This document shows, in pieces, positions 34,501 through 45,300 of a DNA stretch of 64,000 nt (position 1 is the stretch's first letter; the number at the start of each line of letters is the position of its first letter). The stretch is from Cycas panzhihuaensis. Its lineage: Eukaryota > Cycadophyta. The translations under genes and the position numbers were made by a program. The notes beneath the pieces were generated by a model. The model was not told where the DNA came from. It saw only the letters and a program-made list of their open reading frames with translations, and did no database searches. Location: positions 139,569,741-139,633,740 of the forward strand of contig CM041465.1 in assembly GCA_023213395.1 (NCBI GenBank), given 5' to 3'.

Positions 34501-34639
34501 CATAGAAAAAACTACAATGTAAGAGTAAAGACCATTATGAAGCAATAATTAATAGAATAAAAGTTAAAAATGACAAAAACAAAGAGGAAATAGCCCATTA
34601 GAGGTGGTCCTAACCTTATAAGAGTACTACATAAAGGGG
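31597..34639 (+). mobile_element. Probable older LTR element: 3' LTR or solo LTR, decayed
   Basis: A purine run aggaggggggg (31705-31715) is followed immediately by TGTTGATTGTGCC, a classic polypurine-tract and LTR-start junction. A TATA box (TATATAAA, 32543-32550) lies about 830 bases in, as expected for an LTR promoter. I found no matching 5' LTR in the window and no readable pol. The LTR end is not located, and the sequence may run into other unrecognised DNA before the chromovirus at 34645. Confidence 0.45.
32159..32222. repeat. Short tandem duplication, about 30-bp unit
   Basis: Two diverged copies of a unit of the form atgatcaatagagagtaacc followed by tatctctcc lie side by side within the putative LTR. 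They are of local interest only. Confidence 0.6.
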
Positions 34640-34644
34640 GATAA
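34640..34644. repeat. Target-site duplication gataa, left copy (chromovirus)
   Basis: gataa occurs directly before the left LTR and again at 40263-40267 directly after the right LTR. Confidence 0.8.
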
Positions 34645-35203
34645 TGCGGCAATCTTATAGAATTCTTCTAAGAAATTTTACAAAAATAGACAAAATATCC
34701 ACCAAATGCACTTGCAAAATATTCAATCTAGAAATAAATAATACAAATCCACTTGAATACTTATGGCATACAAATATCAAGTGGTACAAAATAAAAATAA
34801 ATTGGATAGATACAAGATTATAAAATGACTCCACAATTATGTTTGATAAAGAATCCCTCTTTAAGGTGAGGTACCCTCTACAAAGCTCCTCCAAAAGGGC
34901 CAAAAATAGTGTAGTCCAAGATTCTTTTATGATGATCAAATGAGGTTACAAATCCTCCTTAAATAGGTAGCTAAAAGATAGTAATAGAAGTCGGCCAGAA
35001 AAGGGGAAAAACCTACCCAAAACTAATACTAGAAGTCAACTAGAATACCTCCAAAAATAGGTAGACTTAAGTCTTTAAATGATCATAACTTTTGATACAG
35101 ATGTTAGAATTAACTTTCATGTGGACCATTAGAATCGTCATTCAGAGACTTTGATTTAAATGGTTATAAGCTATATTTCTTTGCCATGTTTTGGAATGTT
35201 ACA
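34645..35203 (-). repeat. Chromovirus 3' LTR
   Basis: It pairs with 39703-40262 (about 560 bases each). It starts TGTAACATTCC on the minus strand after the purine-rich GTTGGAGAGACT, and ends in GATTGCCGCA. Differences between the LTRs are frequent and mostly transitions. Confidence 0.9.
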
Positions 35204-35251
35204 AGTCTCTCCAACTCAAAACATGTTGTTCCCTCAAAGCATGGGTAAATT

Positions 35252-35380
35252 TTAGTATTGTTGTATCCATTCTTCAGATTTCCATGTGGCCTCATTGTTG
35301 TCTGCTACTTTCTATTTGATAAGGTATTCTATACTTTCATGAGAATACAACTTTTTGGTATGTTTCTGAAGGATACCTTC
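35252..35380 (-). pseudogene. Chromodomain at the end of chromovirus integrase
   Basis: The minus strand reads SHESIEYLIK, a stop at the position of a conserved Trp, then KVADNNEATWKSEEWIQQY. This is the chromodomain pattern (YLVKW, then S-x-ATWE). It is preceded by integrase C-terminal sequence and followed by a short tail up to the purine tract. In active chromoviruses the domain recognises modified histones and guides insertion. The TGG-to-TAG change disables it here. Confidence 0.8.
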
Positions 35381-36680
35381 TAATTCAATTGATAATCCTC
35401 CTTCCTCATTTAATATTGGAAGTTTCATCTTGATTAGTACTCTTTCTCCTATCTTCCTCTTAATGCAAGAAATATGTAATGTATTGTGTATTCAGTAATC
35501 TGGGGAAAGCTCTAATTTGTAGGATACATCTCCAATTTTAGCCAAGATTTTATAGGGTTCAAAAAATTTTGGTTGAAGTTTATTTCGCCCTGTTTGTTTT
35601 AGGTTATTTTTCTTATAGGGTTGTAATCATAGAAAAACCTAGTATTCTACCTCAAATGTACTCTTTGTTCTTTAAAGATTAGCTTGTTGCTTCATTAGAT
35701 TGCAAGCTAAGTTCAAGTTATCTTTTAAGGTATCCAATATCTACCTTGACTGTTAGTGATACTCTTCGACTGATTGTCCTTTGGATGGCTAAGTCCAGTT
35801 AAGAATGGATGGCAGTTCAAATCCATATAATGCTTGAAAAGGGGTCATCCTAATAAAGGTGTGGTGAGTTGTATTGTACTACTATTTTACTAAATGAAGC
35901 CATTGGTATGGGCTTTGAGTAGAGAAATTACATAGATACCCCTCTATGCATTTATTTATAGCTTATGTCTGACCGTCCGATTATGGATGATACATAGAAC
36001 TCACATTAATATTTGTGCTTATCAATTTAAATCATTCTTACCAGAAATAACTGGTGAATTTGGGATTGTGATTGCTAACTATCACTTTTGGAAACCTATG
36101 AAGATAATATATCTCCCTGATGAATAACTCTACTATTTGATGAGCTTTTACTATTACTTGAGTTCCCCTAAAATCTATATATTTGGTTAGTTAATCCATA
36201 ACAGTAAAAATGGTATCCTTACCTTCTAATTTTAGTATCCCCATAATGAAGTCTATATATATCTCCTTCAATCTTTGTTTTGGAATCGGTAGAGGTTGAA
36301 GAAGACCTAGAACTTTTATATTCTCTCCTCTATCTCTCTAGAAGTGATCACATTCTACTATAAACTTTTATATTTCTTCTTTCATTCCTTTTCAAAAGAA
36401 TTTTTCTTAAATTTTATGATAAGTTTTGTCTACTCCTATATGCCCTCCCACTGGTGATGCATGGGCCTCATCTAAGATCTTTATTTTGATTATTGTTGTT
36501 ACAGGCACTAGCATCTTACCTTTCCATAAGATTAAATTTCCTTAGAGAGAGTACTTGGTATTAAATCCTTCCTTGACTAATTCATTCTTCTATGCTAGGT
36601 TAATTATGGTAATGGCTTTTAATGATACTTTATCCTCTTTATGATCTTCTTCTATGGATCTCGATAATGCACTTGTTATA
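35381..36680 (-). pseudogene. Chromovirus integrase
   Basis: Zinc finger: DEAHASPVGGHIGVDKTY, then VECDHF, where the last Cys is not visible. Core: YIDFIMGIL holds the first Asp; VIVSNHNPKFTS has Asn for the second Asp; YHPQSDGQT-type sequence is broken by stops around the catalytic Glu. The C-terminal block has FFEPYKILAKIGDVSYKLEL, the GPY/F module. Both the changed Asp and the stops make it inactive. Confidence 0.85.
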
Positions 36681-37467
36681 ATGTTCTCCTTTACTTTCTT
36701 GTAAACTATCAAAAAGTCAAATGCTTGTAATCTACTCACCCACTTTTATTATTCATATGTTAAAGATTTTTTATACAAGAAATATTTCAAACTGTCATGA
36801 TCAATCTTGATGATAAATTTATTTCCTAGCAAATATTATTATCATTGTTGGAGGGCATGCATAATGGCTAGCATTTCTTTATCATATATTGGTTTGAGGC
36901 ACTTGTGGTTATTAAGCTTATGACTTTCATATGATAGTGGTCAATCTTCTTGTAATAAAACTACTCCCAACCAAAAACTAGAGGCATCATATTCAATAGT
37001 GAAGGGTTTTGAGAATTGGGTAGTGTAAGGACTAGGGCCATAGTCATAGGTATCTTTAATTGTTGGAATGCTGCTTCCACTAATTGATCCCATTTAAATG
37101 CCTCTTTTCCTATCAAATCTATTAGAGGTGTAGCTATATGAGTATAAACCTTGATAAATTTATGTACAAACCTATTAGCTCCTAATAATCCTTGAACTCC
37201 TGTAATATTCTTAGGTGTGGGCTAGTTGATAATTGCCTTGATCTTCTTTGGGTCAATTCACACTCCTTCAGAACATATTATATGCCCTAAATATTCTAGC
37301 TCTATTTCACTAAATGTATATTTCTTTTTGTTTGCAAATAATTGTTGGTTCTGTAATAACTAGAGGATGGTCTGTATGTGTTAGAGATACTCCTACCAAG
37401 AACAACTATAGATTAGGATATCATAAAAAAAAGCTAGCATAAATTTTTGAATATATGGCCTGAGGAT
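36681..37467 (-). pseudogene. Chromovirus RT end and RNase H
   Basis: The polymerase motif reads AFFYDILIYS at about 37415-37440, where the family has FFDD: the first Asp is Tyr. Downstream, YTFSEIELEYLGHIIC and GLLGANRFVHKFIKVYTHIA are the RT connection. RNase H follows but is full of stops. Confidence 0.82.
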
Positions 37468-38040
37468 CTAGTTTATCATATTATAAAATATTGCAAGGGC
37501 ATTTGTCATCCCAAAATGCATAACCCAAAATTTGAATAGCCCTTTACATGTGTGAAAATCCATCTTATGTGTGCCTTCTTTTTTTATATGAATCTGATAA
37601 TATCCAAAACATAAATCAATTTTTGAGAAGAACTTTGCTCCATGAAGTTCATCTAAAAGGTCATCAATATGAGGAATCAAGTATCTATTCTTAATCATTG
37701 ATTTATTGAGAGCTTGATAATCTCCACGCATATAATACGATCCATCTTTCTTTGATGCAATTATAACTAGAGATGTGAAGGGACTACTGCTTGGCATGAT
37801 GATTCCTTGTTGGAGAAGATCTTGTGTGATGTGTTCAATCTCTTATTTATGATGGAATGGGTGCCTATATGGCCTAATATTTATAAAGGACAATTGAGAA
37901 ACCAAATTAATCATATGCTCATATCCATGACTAGGAGGAAGTTTAGGTGGTAATTCCTCAAAAACCTTACTATATTGGTCAATTAGTTCTTGTACCTTTA
38001 TGGAAACTTCTTCTACTGCTATCTTATAATAAGAAATCAT
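37468..38040 (-). pseudogene. Chromovirus RT, N-terminal half
   Basis: SPFTSLVIIASKKDGSYYMR, YRAL-type block as DYQALNKSMIKNRYLIPHID, and FSKIDLCFGYYQIHIKKE (catalytic Asp kept) are clear RT motifs. The separate frame 37843-38040 carries VFEELPPKLPPSHGYEHMIN, the typical region just upstream of RT in chromoviruses. Confidence 0.9.
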
Positions 38041-38293
38041 GAATGAGGTGGGATTTTTTTTTAAGTATCTTTTCCATATGTTGAGATGATACCAATTATG
38101 CTAGAGGGATGTCTAGAGCCTATAACTCATACTTACGTCACTTTTGGTGAAAACATATAAACTGCATCTGATAATTGGTAATAATATTTCCCAAGGTTTG
38201 AAGCCATTGTACTCTTAAAACCACATCAACACCATCGATAAGCATGACAAACATGTAAGTTGTGGTCAAGTATTCCACAATACATAATCTTAC

Positions 38294-38491
38294 TTATTGG
38301 CAATAACCACAAGGCATAGTCCTACCATTTACTATTGCCACTTGGAATATATTGAGTGGCTTTATTGTGAGATCTAACTTTTCTATAGTAGGGCAATTTA
38401 TAAAATTATGTGTACTACCACTATCTACCAAAATAGAAACCTCTACATTTTTTACTAACCCTATAAATCTTAATGTCTGCAATGTACACAT
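38294..38491 (-). pseudogene. Chromovirus aspartic protease
   Basis: VEVSILVDSGSTHNFIN contains an intact D-S-G active site, followed by the usual hydrophobic stretch. The frame ends early, so the flap side is lost or shifted. Confidence 0.88.
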
Positions 38492-38569
38492 CTCCGCAGT
38501 AATAGATCGAAGTAATATCTAAACATTGTCTAGGTTTGTATTTAATAACTCCTCTATCTGGGCTTTATC

Positions 38570-39680
38570 TTATTGGACCAATGCTTTCTCTTCTATAATT
38601 TCTTCCATAGTTTCATCAAGGAGAGGGTTTTCTTCATTATTCATCATGAGCATCTTCTTAAGAGGGCATCTATGTTCCTGGTTGTACTTTCCTCTATAAC
38701 AAAAACACATTCCATTCTTGAGATGTTCTACTCTTGATATTTGTTCATCTTTCTTCTTCCCCATAAGAGAACTAGCTTTAGTTCTAAATTATGTCCAATT
38801 TGGTATAAATTGATGGTTGGGAGGTCTTTCAAACTCGATTCAATGAATGAAACTTTATCTTACTTCTCTGAAATCTGCTTCAATGTTCCTAGCATGGTGT
38901 ATGGCATTGGTCAAGAAGCTCACCTCCATGGTCTTTAGTTGGTGCATGATATTACCTCAAAGACCTACTATGTATACTTCTACTAGTTAAGGTTCACTGA
39001 TATATGCATCCACGATACTATGCAATGTTTGGAACTACTCAGTATAAGATTGCACCATACCAACCTACTATAACATAGTAAGTTGGGTGAAATAATCCAT
39101 TTTCATTATATCTTTATATTGCTAGAATAGAGACTTCTTAAAAAAAATCCAATTATAGTGGATTATTCCCTCATAATTTCTTTACCACGAGTGAAAAAAT
39201 TGTAAGGCTTTTCCATATAAATGCAATGCTGCCACCATCAATTTTCCCTTATTAGTTAAAGGGGAGGTTTTAAAGTAGACCTCCATCTGCACCACCCAAC
39301 TACAAATATCCTAGGATCTATCTGGGTCAAATTTTTCTAGCTGAAATTTAGTTACCTTAAGACTGAGCCCAATCTAATCTCCTGATTATTCCCCTTCTTC
39401 TTGGCTCTACTCCTCTTCTTTAGCTCTGGTTTGAAATTAAAATCTTTTTTTGGAGCTAATAGAATATCACAAATTTCTTGTATATCTTATTTTAATTCCT
39501 TGTACTAGTTTTGCATTAGCATGATACTACTATCTAAATAGTCCACCCTTTTTGACATGTCCTCGATTCCCTAGGAGGCATGGAGCACCATTTTTTCTAT
39601 TGTGGTTTCTCCTGACCTTTATTATGTTAGGAAAAAACATTCTAAGATATTTCTTGCAAAAACATGCTAAATACCCACTT
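38570..39680 (-). pseudogene. Chromovirus gag with zinc knuckle
   Basis: The knuckle reads NGMCFCYRGKYNQEHRCPLKK, a variant of the C-x2-C-x4-H-x4-C motif with one Cys displaced. Upstream (about 38780-39400) the decayed gag core shows FQLEKFDPDRS and MEVYFKTSPLTNKGKLM-type sequence. There is no long open frame. Confidence 0.8.
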
Positions 39681-39688
39681 CAAACAAA

Positions 39689-39700
39689 GCTCTGATATCA
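39689..39700 (-). promoter_or_regulatory. Chromovirus primer binding site
   Basis: On the minus strand TGATATCAGAGC lies two bases after the LTR end, one base different from the initiator-Met tRNA complement. Confidence 0.8.
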
Positions 39701-39702
39701 CT

Positions 39703-40262
39703 TGTAGTGATCTTATAGAATTCTTCTAAGAAATTTTATAAAAATAGATAAAATATCCACTAAATGCACTTGCAAAATATTCAATCTAGAAAGAAATAAT
39801 ATAAATCCACTTGAATACTTATGGTATACAAATATAAAGTGGTATAAAATAAAAATAAACTAGATAGATATAAGATTACTAAATGACTCTACAATTATGT
39901 TTAATAATGAATCACTCTTTAAGGCAAGGTACCCTCCCCAAAGCTCTTCTAAAAGGGCAAAAAATAGTGCAATCTAAGACTTCTCTAATTATGATCAAAT
40001 AAGGCTACAAATCCTCCCTAAACAAGTAGCTAGAAGATAGTAATAGAAGTCGACTAGAAAAGGTGAAAAACCTACTTAAAACTGATACTAGAAGTCAGTT
40101 AGAATACCTCCAAAAATAGGCAGACTGAAGTCTTTAAATGATTATAACTTTTGATATAGATGCCAAAGGTAACTTCCGTTTAGACCATTAGAATCGGCGT
40201 TCAGAGACCTTTGATTTGAATGGTCATAAGTTATATTTTTTACCATATTTTAGAATATTATA
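39703..40262 (-). repeat. Chromovirus 5' LTR
   Basis: It pairs with 34645-35203. It begins TGTAGTGATC on the plus strand against TGCGGCAATC in the other copy; the differences are C/T and G/A transitions. It is followed by gataa. Confidence 0.9.
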
Positions 40263-40267
40263 GATAA
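40263..40267. repeat. Target-site duplication gataa, right copy (chromovirus)
   Basis: It is identical to 34640-34644. Confidence 0.8.
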
Positions 40268-40599
40268 CTACAAGGTTTTAAAAGGGATAATAAAGTAAGG
40301 TGTATTGTTGTAAGATAGAGCCATATTCAATCAATATCTATTTCAAATTTCACATCACTGGTAATGTTGAGAAGAACAAATGATATACATTTATGTATAA
40401 CTAGATTATAAATCACTTCATAGTCTCAATTAAATTATAAAGTAGGAGATCATACTAGATCACATCAGGATGGCGTAGGAGTTGATAAATAAATGTAAAA
40501 TATTGAAAAATATAATGGATTCAACATGGATATAGTGATGATATTTTAACAAGTAAAAGGATGAAAGTCAAAAATAAACAAAGAAAAGAAACATCCCCC
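40268..40599. other. AT-rich spacer, nothing recognised
   Basis: The sequence between the chromovirus and the Tat-2 5' LTR is purine-rich in its last 80 bases. Confidence 0.5.
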
Positions 40600-40903
40600 A
40601 AATATTATTGAGACATTTATTTCACTAATATTAAGCTCCTTGGTTGATTTCTATATGCCTAGTTGATATTTATTAATCATGGTAATGTTGCTTGTCAAAT
40701 GAGAGTTTATTTTATTGATTGTTAATAAACATCATAATATATTTTTATTGAATTTATGTGATTTTAGTGAAGTATTATATTGACATTTTAAATTATTGAT
40801 GTTTGGATAATGATGAATGCATTATTATGTCTTTTATATGCTGATGAATAAAATCATAGCACTAAAATCATTCCCCTAATCCATACTAATCCACTTTTTC
40901 CTT

Positions 40904-40917
40904 TTAAAACACTCCTT
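40904..40917. repeat. LINE-B target-site duplication, left copy
   Basis: ttaaaacactcctt occurs here, at 45018-45031, and once at 57865-57878 in the uninterrupted 3' LTR, which is the empty site. Confidence 0.95.
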
Positions 40918-41051
40918 TTTTTTTTTGATAAGCTAAAATAATATTGAAGGGGTTTTAACTAGGTCCCCAAACCTTATACATCGAAGCCCGGTGGCTCATG
41001 AAAGATGACCATGACAAGCCCATGGTCTAGCCCAAAATAAAATGATTCCTC

Positions 41052-41560
41052 TCAACCTCCCTTGTCAGCCTCCCCACTCTGTGCATCATTCCTTACCAGT
41101 CTCAATAGCTCCTCCAGGTAGTCCTCCTTCCAGACCTTAGTTCTTTTACTTGTCACTGCCCAATTTGCCAGCCAGTCTGCCACCGAGTTCACATCCCTAT
41201 AGATATGTTGGATCTTTACCCCAATTTTGGAACTTAGAGCCTCTTGGATGTCTCTGATAATATCTATGTTGTTCCATCCTGGATCCACTTCCCCCCTTAA
41301 ACATCTTATCACATACATAGAGTCACCTTTAACAACCACCTTCTGAGCACCCTCCTCATCCATCAGAGCTATCACCTTTTGCATAGCTCGCACCTCTGCT
41401 TTTTGGTCTGATTAGATACCTAAGTATTCCGCAAAGGCCCAATGTAGATTCCCCATATGATCCCTGTAGAGGCCTCCCCCTCCTGCCTCTCCAGGATTAC
41501 CTTTGGCAGCTCCATCAAAGTTTATTTTTTCCCAAGTGATATCTGGAGGGTACTATTTAA
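41052..41560 (-). pseudogene. LINE-B RNase H
   Basis: VVVKGDSMYVIRCLRGEVDP and YRDVNSVADWLANWAV match LINE-A RNase H closely. The N-terminal part with the DGA motif lies upstream in another frame (about 41400-41530), separated by a stop at the QTNQ position shared with LINE-A. Confidence 0.9.
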
Positions 41561-42740
41561 TTGCTCTCCTCCCCTCACAACCTTGCTTCGGGAGGCCTAT
41601 TCTCCAATCCTCTAGGATACCTTCTTCCCCCTTGGGGATCCTGTCCTCCTTTGGGGGGACCAATGTTTCTGAAATACCCTTCCTAATCTCGGCTACTAAT
41701 ATCGCCCTGTCTATCTCCTTTCCTTTAAAGATTCTCTTGTTACGTTGTTTCCAGATAATCCAAGTACCTACCGGGAGGATCATCTTCCATATACTAGCTA
41801 GCGTTTTACTCCTGAAAGGAGAAGCCCAAGTAATCCATTGATCTTTTAGTGTTTTAGATGAAACCCATACTAAATCCAGCCTGGACCAAATTTCATTCCA
41901 GATACCTTTAGAGTAGGAGCAGTGAATACCAAGGTGATCTAGGTTCTTGACTTCCTCCTTGCATAGGACACACCTACTCACCAACTGGATGCCCCATTTC
42001 ATGAGATTATCCATTGTAAGGACTTTGTTTTATAGACATAACCACCAAAAAGCAACTATCTTCGGGAGGAGCCCCAACTTCCAAACCCCAGCCAGCAAGT
42101 CATTCCTAGCCCAGCCTTCCCTTCTCATCAATAGGTTATACCCATCTTTGACCATGTATGATCCCTTTAATGAGAGGGGCTAGACCAAAGTATCAGGAGA
42201 ATACTGCTTCAGAATGCACTGGTTATCTAAGACCCCCTTCACTCTCTGAATCTCCTCCTCAAGACCTTGCAGCTCCTCAAATGATCTCCAGTGCCTGTAC
42301 TTATCCTGCCCCACCCAGTAATGCTTGACAAGAGACCCAAAGTTGTTCTCGCATACTCTTTTCATGTTGCCAATATTTGGCAACTCCTCTAATTTATATA
42401 GTCCGCACCATTTATCTTCCCAAAACCTTATGCTCTCTCTATCCCCTAGCTTCCATCATATTTCATCTCGCAAGATGGTCCGCATAGACCAAATAGCTCT
42501 CCATATAGGGAATCCCTCGAGGCAAGACTCCTCCTCCAACAAGAAGTGTTTATCCCTTAAGCATTTCCTTGCCATGATACTCCCCCAGACCGAACTGGAT
42601 TCTTTGGTAAGTCTCCACCCTGACTTAGCCAAAAGAGCTATGTTAAAAAGGCCCAGCCTTCTAACATTAAGACCTCCTGCCCACTTAGGCTTACAAACCT
42701 TCTCCCATGACACTAGATGGACTCTTTTTTTATCTTTGGC
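41553..42740 (-). pseudogene. LINE-B zinc-binding RT tail (zf-RVT)
   Basis: The frame 41553-42014 has CVLCKEEVKNLDHLGIHCSY, a C-x2-C-x8-H-x4-C arrangement typical of the zf-RVT domain, then WIIWKQRNKRIFKGKE. The frame 42456-42977 overlaps the upstream part (SWAGKIQLVVASLQSIPVYQ and WEKVCKPKWAGGLNVRRL). Confidence 0.9.
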
Positions 42741-44640
42741 CTTGGACCAAAGAAATCTCTTCATAATGCCCTCTAATGTAGAGATAACCTTGCCCGGCAT
42801 CTTGAAAATGAACATTTGATAAACTGGAATGCTCTGAAGAGAGGCCACCACTAGCTGGATTTTCCCAGCCCAGCTCATGAGGGCCCCTTTCCATCTCCGC
42901 AGTTTCTTGTTGAATCTACTCAGTACGGGATCCCACAGGTTCTTTCCCATCTTTCCCACAAAAAGAGACATGCCCAAATATGAGGCAGGAAGAGGTCTTC
43001 TGGAGATTTCCAGAGCTGTGCTGATCCTTCTCTGCTGCCATTATGTTGTATTGATGAAGAAGACTGAGCTTTTATCCAAGTTGTTTCTTTGATTAGTAGC
43101 CCTTTCATATACCTGAAGCTCTACTTTTAAGGCCCTAGCCTCCCCCAGGGATGCCTTGCACAGAAAGATGTTATCATCCACAAATTGGTGATGAATAATA
43201 TTGTCCAAATTGGATGATGCCTTCAGACCAGTTAACCACCCTGACCTCTGGGCCTCCATTGAAGCCCTCCCTAACAATTTTGCCATAATAATAAAAAGGA
43301 AGGGAGAGAGGGGATCACCTTGTCTTAAACCCCTGGATCCAGGAAAGAAAGTGTCGACCACTCGTTTATAATCACAGAAAATGAAACCCTAGATATATAG
43401 CATTTCATCCAGTCTCTCTAAACCTCCCCAAAACTGAACGCTTTTAAGCAATCCAATGGGCAGTCCTAAGCCACCCTATCATAGGCCTTGGACACATCTG
43501 TTTTAATTATCATACCTACTTCCTTCCGATGAAGAGTCGAGTGCAAAGTTTCGTAGACAATAATAATACCATCCGTGATTTGTCTACCTTTGACAAATCT
43601 ATCTTAATTTGTAGAAATGATAGCCGGAAGGGACTCCCTAAGGTAATTTGCTAAGACTTTAGCCAAAATCTTATATTTTACATTACAGAGGCTGATTGGT
43701 CTAAAATCTTCCATCGCTTCCGCTCCCTCCTTCTTCGGGATCAAGACCAAGAAGGTGGCCTGCCACTCTTTCAAAATTGTCCGCCTAAGAAAGAAATCAT
43801 TTAACGCTAATATTAAGTCATCCTTGATAATCGCCCAGTATTCTTAGAAAAAACCAGGAGGAAACCCATCCTGTCCTGGGGCCTTATCCCTACCCATTTT
43901 GAATAAGGCTTTCTCGACTTCTTCCTGGGAGAATGGTTCTATCAGTTTGTTGTTAAGAGCCTCAGAAATCACGTTCGGAATATGTTGTATAAGACTAGCC
44001 CTTAGGTTAGGATCCTAATATCTAGGTTCTGTGTATAGCTCCTTAAAGTATTCCATCGCAATACCACCAAACTGATCCTCTGACTCATGCAACACCTCGT
44101 CCATACTTCGAAGTTTACTGATCCTATTATGAGCCCTATGCTTCAAGGTGGACAAATGGAAGAACTTAGTATTTATGTCCCCTTCCCTAATCCATTGCTC
44201 CCTGGATTTCTGTTTCTAGAGAATTTCCTCCCTAGCCAGCACCTCTTCCAATTTCTTGGTAATAAGATGTTCAGTTTGATCCAAGTCATGGGCCCTTCCC
44301 TCTGTTTGGATCCTATCCTCAATCCCTTTTAACTTCGATAGCAGGGCAGCCTTATCTTTAAAGATATTTCCAAAGACCTCCTTGTTCCATATCTTAATTT
44401 ATTTTTTGACCCAATTTAACTTCTTCGAGAACCTGAATATCGCACATCCTTGAACTGGGACTCCCCACCACTCACCAATCTACCCCCTAAGGTCCGGATG
44501 TTTTTGCCACATTAGTTCGAAACGAAAAGGAGCCCCTTTATGATTACCCAGGACAGACCCCTCAAGAACTAGGGGGTAGTGGTCTGAACCAGACTTCGGT
44601 AGAGCCTCTAGTTTAGTTCCTTCGAAGTAGCAGAACCACT
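42741..44640 (-). pseudogene. LINE-B reverse transcriptase
   Basis: The segment with RQGDPLSPFLFIIMAKLLGR and HQFVDDNIFLCKA (Asp pair kept) is at 43041-43361. Upstream blocks (fingers and palm) are readable only in pieces between stops at 43380-44340. It is colinear with LINE-A 24511-26140. Confidence 0.9.
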
Positions 44641-45017
44641 CGTAGTTTGTTAACATCCTGTCTAATCTTCACTGAATGTGATTATGTCCTAAACGCATAT
44701 TGGACTAGGTAAACCTAGCTCTCTTAAGTGGAACATCCATCAGGCCTCCCACTTGCAAAAACTCTCCAAGATTAGACATGCTTCTGGTCCATCCAGTTTG
44801 CCCCCCTATCTTCTCTTCTAGGCTTAAGGGCGTATTGAAGTCCCCCACCACCAACCAAGGACCATCCCAATCTTTATGGGCCTCCACCAGTCTTTCCCAA
44901 AAGCTCTTCCTACCCACCACTGATGTGGGGGCGTAAACGTTGGTGATCTGATACTCCTTATTAGTCTGAACACAAACCAACCCTAAGGTTATGAAGTGCC
45001 CGTACATTCCCACTACA
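44641..45017 (-). pseudogene. LINE-B endonuclease, 5'-truncated
   Basis: ITNVYAPTSVVGRKSFWERL and WLVVGDFNTPLSLEEK are APE-endonuclease motifs (NVYAP, GDFN with catalytic Asp). The open frame extends to an ATG at 45082, but that start lies in Tat-2 LTR sequence beyond the TSD, so it is a chance fusion and not the native start. Confidence 0.92.
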
Positions 45018-45031
45018 TTAAAACACTCCTT
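45018..45031. repeat. LINE-B target-site duplication, right copy
   Basis: It is identical to 40904-40917. Confidence 0.95.
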
Positions 45032-45238
45032 GTTCTCGTCTTTTCCTCTTGATTTTATACTTTGATTAATAATTTTTGGCATTTTAAAGTATATGCTTAA
45101 TTTATCACTTCTTTTGAGCTACTTTTATTTCTAATGAAGTCATTTTACTTTAATTTTTTAGAATGCTCTAATTTTTTTTTAATTTATTTGGTAACTTTTT
45201 CATTTATTGTCATCACATACTTAATATTGCAAAATATA

Positions 45239-45300
45239 TGATCGATTGTATTTTATGTATAAAGTCATATTTTTCATCCTACATAAAATACATTCAATCA
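45239..45300. repeat. Imperfect palindrome in the Tat-2 LTR
   Basis: Arms at 45239-45259 and 45280-45300 pair at 19 of 21 positions. A related palindrome is present in the 3' LTR near 58088-58160. Such a stem could fold in LTR RNA; no function is known. Confidence 0.7.

Larger units (their letters stand above)
34645..40262 (-). mobile_element. Chromovirus (Ty3/gypsy), complete but dead, 5.6 kb
   Basis: Two 0.56-kb LTRs, an exact 5-bp duplication, a primer site, and gag, protease, RT, RNase H, integrase and a chromodomain all occur in the expected order on the minus strand. Many stop codons and active-site changes mark it as old. The chromodomain at the integrase end places it among plant chromoviruses, which in general target heterochromatin. 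The subfamily cannot be fixed by eye. Confidence 0.92.
40918..45017 (-). mobile_element. LINE-B: 5'-truncated L1-type LINE, 4.1 kb
   Basis: It belongs to the same family as LINE-A and is uninterrupted. The poly-A tail is the poly-T at 40918-40930. The 14-bp TSD is confirmed by the empty site in the other LTR. Order on the minus strand: endonuclease (5' part missing), RT, zinc tail, RNase H. Confidence 0.95.

Noticed and set aside
34655-34939. 94-codon frame inside the chromovirus 3' LTR
   Set aside because: It is LTR sequence; the frame is not kept in the other LTR.
44705-45082. Endonuclease frame as a protein starting at the ATG at 45082
   Set aside because: The ATG lies beyond the LINE-B target-site duplication in LTR sequence; the native start was lost by 5' truncation.
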